A stretch of 64,000 nt of DNA from Cladopsammia gracilis. Taxonomy: Eukaryota; Cnidaria; Anthozoa; Scleractinia; Dendrophylliidae. The DNA lies in NCBI GenBank assembly GCA_022457155.1, contig JAJGOT010000049.1:1987501-2051500 (forward strand), given 5' to 3'. Of the stretch, positions 26,901-41,000 are shown in pieces. The notes under the pieces are model-generated. The model was not told where the DNA came from. It did not search any database and saw only the letters and a program-made list of their open reading frames with translations. Within the stretch, counting starts at the first letter, position 1, and each line of letters starts with the position of its first letter. Position numbers and translations under genes: made by a program.

Positions 26901-29900
26901 GGGCGGGAGCCCTGGAGAATTAGGGGCGAGACGAGTACGGGAGGCGGGAGAGAAATGCTAAAAGCGTGGCAGGAGCAACACGCGAAAGGGTGGAAGTCGG
27001 AAGAAAAAGGTACGGGAGCGAAGACTTTCGTGGCCAAAAATGCAATAAATTTCGGGTATATTCGATTGAGCGTATTTCGGAGTTATAATACACAAAATGC
27101 TCACAAAAATAATCACGTTTTTCTGGATTTGGGAGTCGCTGGAAAACCAAACATTTCCTATTGCCACATTATAAGCATGTTTTGGCAGATTTATGCTGCA
27201 AGTTTTAGTGTGCCCAAACAAACAATTCTCAGATATTATTCTGTGTATTCTTATTCCGGAATACGGTCAGTCGAACGCGCCCATACTTGGCAAGTGGATC
27301 ATTCCAAAATATTGATCCCTCAGGCGAGACATTTGCTCCGGGCGTGCGCGTTACCAAAATGAACTATTGCTCATAATTATGTATGTATGCGCTATTGTTT
27401 TGCTTTTGGATTTCTATTGTTTTGGCTTTTGTTTTAGTTTTAAGAACGGTATGCATAACTAATGTTTGGAGTTAAACGGAAATCTTTCCGGCTGAAAAGC
27501 GCAAACTGACGGAGGTTTTTTCGCTCGAACCAGAGCAAATTTTCCACCGAAATATTTACTAGATTCCAATCTTTCCAAAACCGAGTGTGGATGTTGACAT
27601 TAAAGTAAAGTAAAGTCGCGCACCCGAGCCAGAAGGCTCATAACGGCCGGAGCTTAAACCCGGTTTCTATAGCATGAAACGACTAGGAATATTGCTACCT
27701 TGTACCTGAATACCTGTCTGATAAATTCACCAGCGTTAATACCATTCACAGACACAATCTTCGAGGTGCGCAACATAACCTGTTTATTCCGCGACCGAAA
27801 ACTGTGGCCCTTAAGAAAAGTTTTCGTTATAGGGGCGCAGTAACATGGAACAGTCTGTCAGCGGAGGCTAAGCAGGCCACTACTTTAAATAGTTTTTATT
27901 CCGCTATTGTATATTGGTATTTTCTTAACTTAGTTTAGCACTTATTATAGGAGTTTTGTAATTTTTAAGTCTTAACTTTTTCTACTAGGTTTAATGTGCA
28001 CGGCTCTTTAGAAGACCACTCTTTAGTGATAAGGACTCCGTGGATAAATAAAGTTATTGTATTGTATTGTATTGTAAGCCAAAATTGGCTCAGTCGAAGC
28101 ATAGTGCACTGAAAAAATGGCAAAATGACAGGATGTTTTTCGCTCCAACTAAATCATATTTCCCACCAAAATGTTCACAAGATCCCAGTCTCTTCAAAAC
28201 CGAGTGTGGATGTTGACATTATGCCTATTAAAATGAGTTATACCGCTAAAAGCGATGACCGCGCGCGGTTGAACTTCATGTACTTGACATTGGTCACTTC
28301 AAGGTCAAAATGACGGGACTTTTTTTTAAGTTATTAAAATATTTTAACGTTTCCAGATAGAATAATGACCACATTGCTGGAATCCGAGTGTGGATTTCCG
28401 AAAAGTAATTCATAAATGGGCGAAATTTTGATTTTCCCTTAAAAAAATGGAGTTTTCACATGATTTTAAGGGTCAAAATTGGGGTCTGGGGACGAGTTAA
28501 AAAAACTAGAGGCAAATGTCACCCAATTTTTTGCCATGAAAAAGAAACAGCCAAAAATGTGGCAATGTTGTAATAAGATATGAGCACAAAAGGACATAGA
28601 AGTGACAAAACAGGCTGTAATAGTGATTCAGCACTACTCCGCTGCTGACGTTTGCAATGATATTAAATATTGATGCCATTTTGTATGTGTTTGCTCCTTA
28701 ACAGAAAGTGCCCCTCGCAATGTTACTGCTACACCATACAACAGTACAGTTGTACTCTTATCTTGGTTGCCACCAGAGAGCAAACCAGATGGTCAAACGG
28801 TAAGTTTGCTGAATGAATAATCATGTGAAAACCACAATATTGACAAAGTTTATGAACTTTTAAGTTAGACAACTCAATAGCTTTCATGACTACGTAACTG
28901 GTTGTTCCAAAGTTGGACAGTGCTATCCACTGGATCAATCTCTATTCAGTGGGTAACACAGTTGTGTTTGTTAAGGCTTATACACATATGCTGGAAAGTA
29001 ATTTATCTGCTGGTGAGCGCTATCCACCTTTTGAACAACCAAGGCCTGTTTAGGTAAGATATTCATTGCTTCAAACAGGGTTGATTTGATGCTTATTTTT
29101 ACAACATCTTCTTTGTAGCTTTCCTGGATTTATGGTCAGTCTCTCAACTAACATTAAATCACGTACCATTACTTTCATACAGAGGTATTATATTTACTAT
29201 GGAACAGTAGCAAGTGGAGTGAGTTCTGTGGCAGTCGGTAGCACCACATACAGAACGTTTACGGTGGGCAACTTGCAACAGAACATCGTTTATGTGTTTG
29301 AGGTATCACTGGGTTTATTAGGACGACACAGCGATCCAGTCAACTCGAGGCCAAAATCAAGTAAGTGAACAATTAACGTTCATTGTCATGTACTAAGCTA
29401 ACTGAGAAACAGACGTCATTTCGCGGCGTCACCACTGGGGCCCCTGCGAAACGGACGTCTGAGAAATGAGCGCCAAAATCCCGTACTTGTCACGCATATA
29501 CCCTAGTGGCACGCGTGGATCACGCGCAAACACAGACTTCTAAAAACAACATATCCTCCGTCTAGAATAATTAGTTTGAATGATATTCGAATTCAAAACA
29601 TCAGTGGCGTATAGGTATAAAAAAAGCCTGAAAAACTGACTTGAAAGTCAAAATATCAAAAATTATGCAGACATTTTGAATTTTGCGATGCAAATGAAAT
29701 TTGAGCTGCGAAATTACTTATGCTTAAAACTGGTTTTGTTTACAAAAGATCGCTTTCCAGACCAATTCTTGAATGACAAACACAAATAAAAGGACAACAA
29801 ATTCTCTCAGTCGAAAGTTTTATTCGAATATCTATCAGATTACTCTCAAAAGCAAAACGCATTACATTATAACGCATCTAGGAAACTGTCCACGCAAGCG

Positions 29901-32900
29901 AATTTCTTGTACAATCGCTCGACCGAATGTGGCCTAGTTTTCTAAATATTTCACAAAAACTATTGATAACATAAAGAAACAATCAATGAGATGTTTCTTA
30001 CAAAGTAAATCCACATTTTAAAATGTAATTTCCTTTACCGTAGTTTTCCAAGAATGTATGAAAATTCTTACTTAAGTCTCTTGCTTCGAGTGTGATGCGA
30101 TGAGTGTGATGATGTGAATATTGTGGTTTTCACATAAATATTCTTTCAGCAAACTTACCGTTTGACCATCTGGTTTGAACGGAAAGTCAAGAAGCTATTC
30201 GACGAGCTGTGTTCCTGTATTGAGATAGGTGATACTTTTCAGGAAATGAAGGCACAGCCCAACTAGTTTTAGATGGCGTACTTTCGGTGCAGGTACGATC
30301 AAAACCCAGTTGACTTTCAACTTTTTTAATTTTGCCTTGAAGTCCCTTCCTCTTTTTGAGTAGGCGAAGACACGACTTGCACAGATACCTGACTTCGGTC
30401 CCGCCTGACAAATTCACTTCCAACGGCAATTCATTAATTAAATGAAGACATTCTTCTCCGCTCTTTGATCTTCCATGTAGTATGTATCGTGACGAAGTGT
30501 CTTTGATGAGATTTACACATAACACACAACAGAAATCTGTGGTGGATATATTCTTCCCGTCATCTTGAAAACAACATACGCGCGTGATCCACACGTGCTG
30601 CGAGGGACATTTATTTCAACCAATCAGAAGCACTACCCAGATTTGGGTAGCGGTTATGTGACACGTACGAGATTTTGGCGCTCATTTCTCAGACGTCCGT
30701 TTCGCAAGGACCCCAGTGGTGGCGCCGCAAAACGACTTTTGTTTTCTCAGGCAACCGTAAAATTAATTTCATTAATTTCATTATTAGTTGAGATGGATGA
30801 GGCGGCTAAATAAAAAATGAACAAATTTTAGTTAGATGACTGAATTTCATCTCGTCAAAGCTATTAACCAGAAAGATGCATAATAAAATATACTATAAAA
30901 TATAAATTGGAGCAGAGTTCAAAATCTTTGTAAGCCCGGTGGCTGTGTCAAACTCTGTCTTAACCAATTGGGGGTTTTCACTTACGTCATATCAAAATTC
31001 AAAAGCATTAAACAACAGATTTCGATTCCGAAATGTTTTTGAAATTATAGAGAGTTTAAAACTACATATCTGGGCCAAATTTTGAAACGTAATAGCATTT
31101 CGTTCCAGAGTTATAGGCGAACAAGTATTAGACATTTTTAGTAAGAAATGCATGGAGCAGCCATCTTGGTGCCCCACTCAGGGGCACCAACATGGCGGCC
31201 AAAAATTCAAACTCTTAATTACACCAAAAGTCAAATCACAAAATATCGTATTCGCTATAAGCGCCATTAAATCGGCTTATATAAAAGCATCTATAATGCA
31301 AAAATAACTTTCAACTGGTTCAATTTTGTTTATTTTCACGGCTTATCTGAAATAACGTGACGAATTGCGTGACACATTTGAAACCTTCATAAATCGGAAG
31401 CAAAACATCGTTGAAACCTGAAACATTTTGTGAAAGATTATAACACTGGTATCTACATACGATGTTAGAAACAGCTTTGTAGGACGTATACTTAAGATTT
31501 TTGAATTTTTATGACGTCATGTGCAAACCCCCAATAGTTGATTGCTACGTCCTAATAACTCCCAAGCCCAGCTTAAATTTCACTAAAGCCTTGATATTTA
31601 TATTGCACAATCTCTTTATTAGAGGTAAGAGGTTATGCTTTCAGCATCAAAGGATTAAGTGTTTGGTATTGTTGGCCAAACCTGTGTGGCTCTAGTAACA
31701 GGATTCCATACAAAACTTATCGGAGTCGTGACATACTAGATAGCACGGCTATCTATCACAGGGGGCCCACACAAATTGTGTGACCGTTGTTCGTATTTTT
31801 AAATTTAAAGGAAATGTATGGGAATATCGTTAAGGTTCACTTATCGTAATAGTACTGCGATGAATATTTACATACAAGATCAAAATAAACGTATTGTTAC
31901 CTGAAATGTTTGTGTTGTCGTTCTTGTAGCTGAAAATGTCGAATTTACGCGATTTGAAGGGTTTTGCATCGGACGTTTACCTAAAGCTGGATTTTGGACC
32001 TCTCCAGCGCCGAGCCGATTTTCACCAAGAAATTCCCGTCGCACAGCTTCCAAATCCCGCACCAGGAAAGTTGAAACCCAGAGGTTTCTTCTCGTACCAT
32101 TACATTTCAAATCCGTCCAAAACTCGAAGCGCTAGACCCCAAATAATATCGAGAAATCCAGCATTCGAAGCTCGAAAGAACCGCAGCTGGTAAAATGTGT
32201 GCCGGCCTCCAACAGTCACGCCGTTTGCTCCTTTCTGATTGGATGATAACAAACAATGCCCTTTCATAAATTCGTCCCGCGGAAGGGGAAGCAGGGGCAA
32301 ATAATCAGCAACGAACTTTCTACTAACCAGCCTGGGGTGAAGCGAATTGCGCGTGGCGGTAGCCCGGCAAGACGCCAAGCTCTTTGTTCGTGTAAGCCAA
32401 TGACAGAGGCCGCGCGTGTTCAAGGGAAACCCGACTGTTGTTGTTGTCACCTCTGAAATCTACGAAGAGACCTGCACTGGTTAAAACGGCAAGTTCAGCA
32501 AAATGAGGCTTTGGTTTTCCTGTTGAAAAATGCAGAATCCTTTAGATGCATTTGCATGGAAAGGTAACGTATGGCATATTTTACGTTAATTTTCATTCAT
32601 AATGACTCCGGGTGATGACTTCGATCTTCAAATGCAGTGATATTTGCGTTATTCCTTGCTTCTCAAATTTACTTTGACACCCGATCAAGATCGAGCTCTA
32701 AAGGCAGCAATTCGCTTCACCCCAGGCTGGTTAGCAGAAAGTTCGTTGCTGATTATTTGCCCCTGCTTCCTCTCCCGCGGGACGAATTTATGAAAGGGCA
32801 TTGTTTGTTATCATCCAATCAGAAAGGAGCAAATGCCATGACTGAGGCCGGCACACATTTTACCAGCCGCGGTTCTTTCGAGCTTCGAATGCTGGATTTC

Positions 32901-35900
32901 TCGATATTATTTGGGGTCTAGCGCTTCGAGTTTTGGACGGATACGAGAAGAAACCTCTGGGTTTCAGCTTTCCTGGTGCGGGATTTGGAAGCTGTGCGAC
33001 GGGAATTTCTTGGTGAAAATCGGCTCGGCGCTGGAGAGGTCCAAAATCCAGCTTTAGGTAAACGTCCGATGCAAAACCCTTCAAATCGCGTAAATTAGCC
33101 GTTTTCAGCTACAAGAACGACAACACACAACATTTCAGGTAACAATACGTTTATTTTGATCTTGTATGTTAATATTCATCGCAGTATTATTCCCCTACAT
33201 TTCCTCTAAATTTAAAAATACGAACAACGGTCACACAATTTGTGTGGGCTCCCTGTGCTATCTATGCTATATAAAATGCAAAACAGGCTAGTCTCTCACG
33301 AGGACACCAAACTACAATCAGCTGGTCATTGGTATTCAACTCGCTCTAAAGAGCACGCTAGCGCTTACACACAACCGCTAGCTACAAGGGACGTTTATAA
33401 GTATTCCTTCTATCCAAGGACAATTGCACAATGGAATCAACTCCCAAAAGAGACAGCATTGTCTGCCTCACTGGCTGCATTGAAAAACGCAATTTCAAAC
33501 ATTTATTAACACTTATTACTCTGCGCTTATAAGCGCCATTTCAAACTTCACTTTGCTACGCTACCTTTTTATTAATATTCTTTTTCTTTTAGAGCGGTCT
33601 AAAATTCTCAACATTGAGCGACAGACCTATGCGGTAAATCTAACCTTTAACTCCCAAGAGAACTGATCGCCACTTTTGTTTTGTAAAATATCGAAAAACA
33701 AATGATACATTGCTAAAGAACTGCCAAAATGGTTTCATTTAAATGGTCACAGCATAAGATTTCGTTGACAGACTCAAAAGTTAGAACTACATTTCGTCTC
33801 CATAATTGACTCTGGAATTGAAAGGGTTAAATTTGAATCCCATCATAATTTCCTGTTCTATCCATCGCGTTTCGGATTTGTCAAAACACCTTCTGATCAA
33901 GACTTAACCCTTTAACTCCCAAGAGTGCCAAAAATCAAAACTGAAGAAAAATCCTAAATTACATTTTTTTAGAATCATTATTGGAAAACAAATGGTACCA
34001 TGCAAAAGTACTGCTTTGAATGGTCACATCATAGGATTTCATCCACAGACTCAAAAGTTAGAACAAAATGGTACCATGCGAAAGTACTGCTGAAGACTGG
34101 GTTTTATTTGAATGGTCACACCACAGGATTTCATCCACAGACTCAAAAGTTAGAACAAATCGTACCATGCAAAAGTACCGCTGAAAAGGTTTCATTTGAA
34201 TGGTCACACCATAGGATTTCATTCACAGACTCAAAAGTTAGAACAAATAATAACATGCAAAAGTACTGCTGAAGAGGTTTCATTTGAATGGTCACACCAT
34301 AGGATTTCATCCACAGACTCAAAAGTTAGAACAAATGATACCATGCAAAAGTACTGCTGAATAGGTTTTATTTGAATGGTCACACCATAGGATTTTATCC
34401 ATAGACTCAAAAGTTAGAACAAATGATACCATGCAAAAGTACTGCTGAAGAGGTTTTATTTGAATGGTCACACCATAGGATTTCGACAACAGATTCAAAA
34501 GTTAGAACAAATGGTACCATGCAAAAGTACTGCTAAAGAGGTTTCATTTGAATGGTCACACCATAGGATTTCATCCACAGACTCAAAAGTTAGAACTACA
34601 CTACATGTCTCCATAATTGACTCTGGGACTGAAAGGGTTAACATTTCTTACCTTTTGAAACAATTTGCTTATAGATTTGTATGATAAAAAACTGATCCGT
34701 GTGACTGACTTAAAATCACTTGCCCTGAGCTTGGAACCGAGATAATCCTACGAAATTGTTCATCATACCATAGAGCAATATAACAAGACAACAACACCTT
34801 TGTACAGATATTAACATTGACTTTATTGTTTGCTGGGAAAAGCAAATCCGCAGCATGAGGGAAGCAAAACCAAAAGCCTCCCCCCTGATGCGGCTCGCCG
34901 AAACCGCCAGACAAGTAAAATCAGACAAAATCCGAATTGTAAGGATGAAGGAAGGAGAAAAATAAATAAACAAATAAACAAAGACAGGAGAAAATATCTA
35001 AGAAACAAAATAATGTTACTGAAGGTTAATGTTTTGAGCAATCAGTTTGGCCACTGACAACCGTCGTTCCAGTGGTTGAGCGATGTAGAGGAGTACTAAA
35101 GCGACTTGGCTAAGATCTGCTGAGTTATGATAATATCTCGGGGGCCTCAGACAAACCCGTGTCCCGCACAGATAATGATTGACAATCACTTGCTACGTAT
35201 TATACAGCCATTGGACAGAATCCAATACTGTACATATTCCCATTGTCATTTGGTAAGCAGTCTCCAGTCACTAACTCCTCTGTTTTGTTGTATCAGGTGC
35301 TAATTACCAGCCAGTACACAGCCTAAAGGCTGTTGTTGTTAATGTCAGCAGTATTGTTCTAACTTGGGAAAAACCAGTGGATGTAAACCCCAAAGATATC
35401 ACAGTATGTGTACTTGTCTTTTATTTTACTGTTAGAATATCTAGACATTGTTTTTTGTTTGCATAAGTGCCTTATATACATTTGCTTGTCAAGCAACACA
35501 AATCGCCGTTACAGTCAACTCTCTTAAAGTAAGTAAAGTCGCACACGAGCCAGATGGCCCACACGGCCGGAGCTTAACCCGGTTTCTGTAGCATGAAGCG
35601 ACTAGGAATATTGCTACTCCCCCCTGGATGGGATGCTAGTCCATCGCAGGGTTACCCCCAGCATTTTGTCGCCGGTACCCATTTATACACCTGGGTGGAG
35701 AGAGACAGTGTGGAGTAAAGTTTCTTGTCTAAGGAAACAACACGACGACAGAGACCAGGCTTCGAACCACCGACCTTCAGGATGAAACTCTCTTTAAGAC
35801 GGACATCAATTTTTGGCTGATTCTGGCCGAATTTCACTTGTTCGTCTGTAACTAAACTCTCTATAAATACAGGGACAGCTCTCTAAGGCGGACATCAATT

Positions 35901-38043
35901 ATTGGCTGGTTCTGACCGAAATTCACTTGTTCATCTGTTACTTAACTCTCTATAAAGACAGGGACAACTCTCTAAGGCGGACATCAATTATTGGCTGGTT
36001 CTCGCCGAATTTCACTTGTTCATCTGTCACTAAACTCTCTATAAAGACAGGGACAACTCTCTAAGGCGGACATCAATTATTGGCTGGTTCTCGCCGAATT
36101 TCACTTGTTCATCTGTAACTAAACTCTCTATAAAGACAGGGACAACTCTCTAAGGCGGACATCAATTGCAATTATTGGCTGGTTCTGACCGAAATTCACT
36201 TGTTCGTCTGTAAATAAACTCTCTTTAAGGACAGGGACAGCTCTCTAAGGCGGACATCAATAATTGTAGAAACTCCTCGTTAAGGCTCAAAATACTCTTA
36301 AAATACTGGAGCATTTTGTCGTGTAAAACACTGTTTCAGATTACTAGAAAACAAACACGGCTGCCAATCTCGGACAAGAACGCCCGAAAACGCCATTTTA
36401 TCGTGTGTCACGTGACAAAATACTGCACGATTATTGGAGTGTTTAGGGTTAAGCACTGATTTGAAAACGGTTAGCTTTCATTTATTGTTATGGGTAACTC
36501 TATAAATAGGTTAAAAATTACATGTCCCGGCAGCTAATGCACGTTGGTATAGTGGATAAGAATATTAGTTATGAAGCGAACGACTCGGGTTCGAGGCATA
36601 CACTATACTGATCTTTTTTTCTAATTTTACTCTAAGTGTGAAATAGGTTTTACTTCATGTAACTTAAAGTGAAAAGGAAAGGTCAGTTTGATATATCGAA
36701 ACGAGTGTTTACCGTGTTTCTACGCTCGGCCGCCATTTTCAAAGCGGAGAAGGACCTGAGAACGAGGTCGACGTTGAAAAACTTTGAACCCAATTTTTCA
36801 GGATGTGTTCTGTATTGACGATGTGTTTTTTTATTCATCCAAAATTATTTTGTACGTTTTCAGAACTACCAGATTAAGGTGTCGCACAGTGATGGGTCCG
36901 GTACAACTTCTCATGTTTGGAGCAACACAGGAACCAGCCACGTTTTCAAGTATCTCCAATTCGGTTTAAGGTACACTTTTGTAGTGTGGACAAGGTTTAA
37001 AAACAATGATTTTGGGGAACCTGTGCATGTTGTCAAGGTAACAGAGCCTTTCTCTGCTCCTGTGGGCCATTTGACAGCAAAAGTACACACAGACTACACA
37101 GTCACGTTATCTTGGTCTGCTCCCTCGACGATTAATTTGAAGACAAGTTTAAAGGTAAGAAAAGCCTGTTGTTTCGTCTTTTTGTGTTCAGTTACTTAAA
37201 ATCTGTGTTACTGTTCTGTGAGCAATGGTGTAATTAATTTTAGTGTTTAAATCTAGTCATGTTCGTTTTTAACTCGCGAAGGCACGAAGCGTTGAACGAG
37301 TTAAAGCAGACGGGGACATATTGCAAATTTCCACTCCTTCCGTCACTCAGCTGTAAACTTTTCCTTTCTAAGGTCGGTGGAGGAAAACGTGCAGGAGAGG
37401 GGAGGGTCCGAAAGTTGTTTCTTATTCACGAGTCGGCTCGTAGGAGCCTTATGATTATATATTGCAGATCAACTTTCGTTGAATAATGATTGTATCCTGC
37501 AGATTGAGTATTAACACTCTTTGATGCATTGAGAACCATAGTTAACCTATGGCTATGACATGATCCTCACGAAAATTTCGAATAGACTTTGCTTTAGTAC
37601 ATTGTTTCTACCTAATGTACTAATCTCGTATCTCGTACCTTTTCTTTTATTCAGCATTATAGAGTCTATTGGAATTGTACAGGATGCTATTATCGACGAA
37701 GTGGCTCAAAAACCGTTCCTACACCGACTACCACGATTTCAAACTTGCAGCGAAGCCAAACGTACTTCTTTACAGTCCACGCAGTGACCAATTTTGGCAG
37801 TGGAAAGAATTCCACGGCTTCCATCATGATAAATCGATACTTTGGTCAAGTCCTCAATTTGAAAGCTGATGTTGATAATTACGCTATGACAATCCAGTGG
37901 GATAAACCCAGGAATGTTGAAGCCAAACACATTAAGGTACTTGCCAATCATCAAGCAGTCCCTGCACGTTTTGATTTTGTTGCCACACGTTTTTACTAAT
38001 GTTTTTTCTCGGAATATGCTGTCAAACAGCACCTTTTTGTAGA

Positions 38044-38091
<48 letters not shown>

Positions 38092-41000
38092 TATTTTTGT
38101 TGTTGTTGTTGTTGTTTCGTGTAGTTTAGAATTTCGAACATATTTTAGTCATTGGAAGCAAGCGCAAGGCACAAAGAGACAGAGAGACATTTAAGCTTGT
38201 CCATACTGCACGTGTGTGACACTGAAAATTTTAAATACAAATACAGTTCAAGAATGAGAACATGGTTTTACTACATTATCTGAGGACGTATATCAACATT
38301 CGATTCTTAACTACATTCATTTCATTCAGACCAGACTGTACCAACTGTACTTTTGTACATTGCTACTTCGATTTGGAGTTGCCTTTGAGCAGCACGAGAT
38401 TCTCCTTGAAATTAAACATTTTGCGTAGAGTATCACAAAAAGTCTGCCTTTTTATGATGAGATATCGAGTACTGCTCTGTTGAATAACTATCACGATTCG
38501 CTGATTTGATAAAGGAATGTTGTGAACTGGTAGGCAATGTTTCACGTCACTGAAAACAATCATAAGACCAATGTCCGATACAAGAGAATATCTTGCTGTA
38601 AGTTCATATTGATTCTATACCTCTGCTCTTAGCTTTTTTCTGGCTAAATGTATGAAACTATTCATTGTGTTGTGTAGTGCTAATTGGCAACTGTCATCTC
38701 TTACAGTCCTACATTGTTGCCTGGTGTGACATAAATGACTCGCCATACTCATACTGCTACAGTTACAAAAGCACCAATGTTACCGGAGGTGTGACCAACT
38801 TCAAGTTGTCTGTTTTGGCTGGTGATACCTACAGCATTTATGTCTATGCTGTAACAGCAAACGGACAGGGAAGATATACATATATCCAAAAGACGGTGCC
38901 ACCCCTCAATGTTAAAGTGAATTCTGCTTGTTTTTACAAGACTGGAAGATATGGATTGCAAGTGAACTTGTACTGGTACCGGCCCTACGGCTGGGGACCA
39001 CTGGTGAGTAAATATTTCTCAAGGTTATTTTTATTTGTTTCTTGTCAATGGCATCTACGGTGGGGACAAAAAAGCATTGACCTACGGAGGTCATGATTCG
39101 CGTGTAGCATAAACGTGATTCATTCTCCCAGTATTTCCCGGTGTCATTAATCTCGTTGAGAAAATTTATTTCATTGTTTGGGAAATCAGCCTGCTTAATG
39201 TTTAACTCATGAATGCGCGAAACGTCATGAACGGGTTATAGCAGACGGGGAGAAATATGCAGATTTTCACTTCATCCATCCGCTGTAAATTATTACTCAT
39301 GCGCAAAGCGCAATGAGTTAAAAATGCCCTTCGTTTTTATTATTTTTGTGTTATTATTATTTTGTGCGTGTCACGATTTTGCATGTAAATTTATGCACGC
39401 ATATTTTATTATTAACCGGGTCGTCACGTCACATACAAATTCTACAAAAATGGCTGCTGCACTCGGCATGTGCTTGGTTTTCAAAACCATAGTTTTGTCT
39501 TATCGGAGTAATAACACATTTAAAATATTTAAAATTGAAAAAGAAAGCTTTAAAGAATACTCAGAAGCCACTGTAGTGGAGAAAACGGAGAGCTTAAAGC
39601 GACGGAATCTTGCTTCGAGGAACTTCATACGTTTTTATCAATGCGGGGTGATGTTTCTTCAAGCAGCCGAGTCAGGCCGAGGGACTTTACCGTAAAATAA
39701 ATTACATTTCTCGCCGGGAATTTATGTTGATATCAATTTGTGATTGACTTATTCTTTGTGTTCTTGTTAGTTTTGGAGAAATGTTTATAAAACGTGCTCA
39801 AATTCAGTCGTAAAGATATCTGATATTATGTAAACAAATTTTATCGGTTCTAACTCCACGCGCGTCGCCTTATGCAATGTCTGCGTATGTTTTGCAATTT
39901 TCATTTCCAAATCAGTTTCTCGGGCAATTTTCGATACACCACTTGTGTATTTTATTCGAAAATTACTCATACAAATTATTCTAGACCAAGAATACATTTT
40001 GTGCACTCTAACAGACGGTCGCGTAATTCTGTTTTTGAGATTCGCTAAAATTGAAAAATAGCCCGGTCGTTTACTGATTTTATTGCTTTTAAAAGTAATC
40101 TTTTCAAATGTGACGGAAAGAAGTCACGGTTTGGGAAATAAAAAAACAGTGTGTATTTGATCGGGAATCAATAAATTAAATATTCACAGCGAGTACAGAT
40201 CAAAGGCTCTTAAGAACCAACCCGTCAATAAGAAATGCTAACACCCAACGCAATATTGCGGAAAGCTTATGTTTTCACACTGACACGGTTCGATATTTTT
40301 TTTTAAATTAAACGTAAGGATTTTTGACGCACGCAAAAAAAGTAAATCACTTTCATAATGTCCAGGTACTGAGCGTGAATTGAACCCGGGCCTCCCGAGT
40401 GCAATTCTCGGCGCTAGTCCACGAGACCATCGAGGAGCAAATGCATCACTGGCAATCAGGAATCTCATTAATTTACGCTCATTTAAGTACAATCTCAGGC
40501 GCCAAGAATATGTTTTATCTTTACCTAAAGTTATACTACTAAATACGGACTCAAGTCATGGAGATATTTTGCAGCTAAGAAATGGAATGAACTATCAAAT
40601 GACATTAGAATAAAAGTTGGCACCAATGAAATAGTAAACAGAATTAGATCATTAAATCTCGGGGATTAGTACATTTGTAATATTAGTTTCAATTAGTATT
40701 TTGACTGCGGCGGTAATATTGTAATAGTAGTTTTAATTAGTATTTAATCCGTGGTTTTACCTGATGTATTGTGATATTAGTGTTGTTTAGTTGTTAGGTT
40801 TTAATTAGTTATTAGATGGAATACCTGTAAACTAGCTCCCAAGCTAAGTGTATACCCACGTTAAATAAAGTATGTTGTTGTTGTTATGCTAAATTAAGAC
40901 TAAATTTTGTTATTTTAAGGTAGATACGCATCAAAACGCGTCTCGATTGGAAAATCCTTTCAGATCGATTTTAATGTTGCATTAAAGACTCCAAATGCGA

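Larger units (their letters stand above)
29404..30752 (-). mobile_element. TIR element of about 1.35 kb in intron 15 carrying host-exon sequence
   Basis: The left end (29404-29530) and right end (about 30570-30752) are reverse complements over more than 120 bp, including 'gaaacggacgtctgagaaatgagcgccaaaat'. Inside, in minus-strand order, are an open frame (30594-30187), a captured host fragment (30177-30114) and a diverged piece of the 1.2-kb repeat (30060-29520). No clear target duplication. Non-autonomous. Confidence 0.7.

Noticed and set aside
26880..27362. 160-codon open frame
   Set aside because: Starts in a poly-G run, has no recognisable motif or splice logic, and overlaps frames on the other strand.
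36535..36605. tRNA gene
   Set aside because: Box A and B-like words are present, but T-stem pairing fails and there is no acceptor stem.
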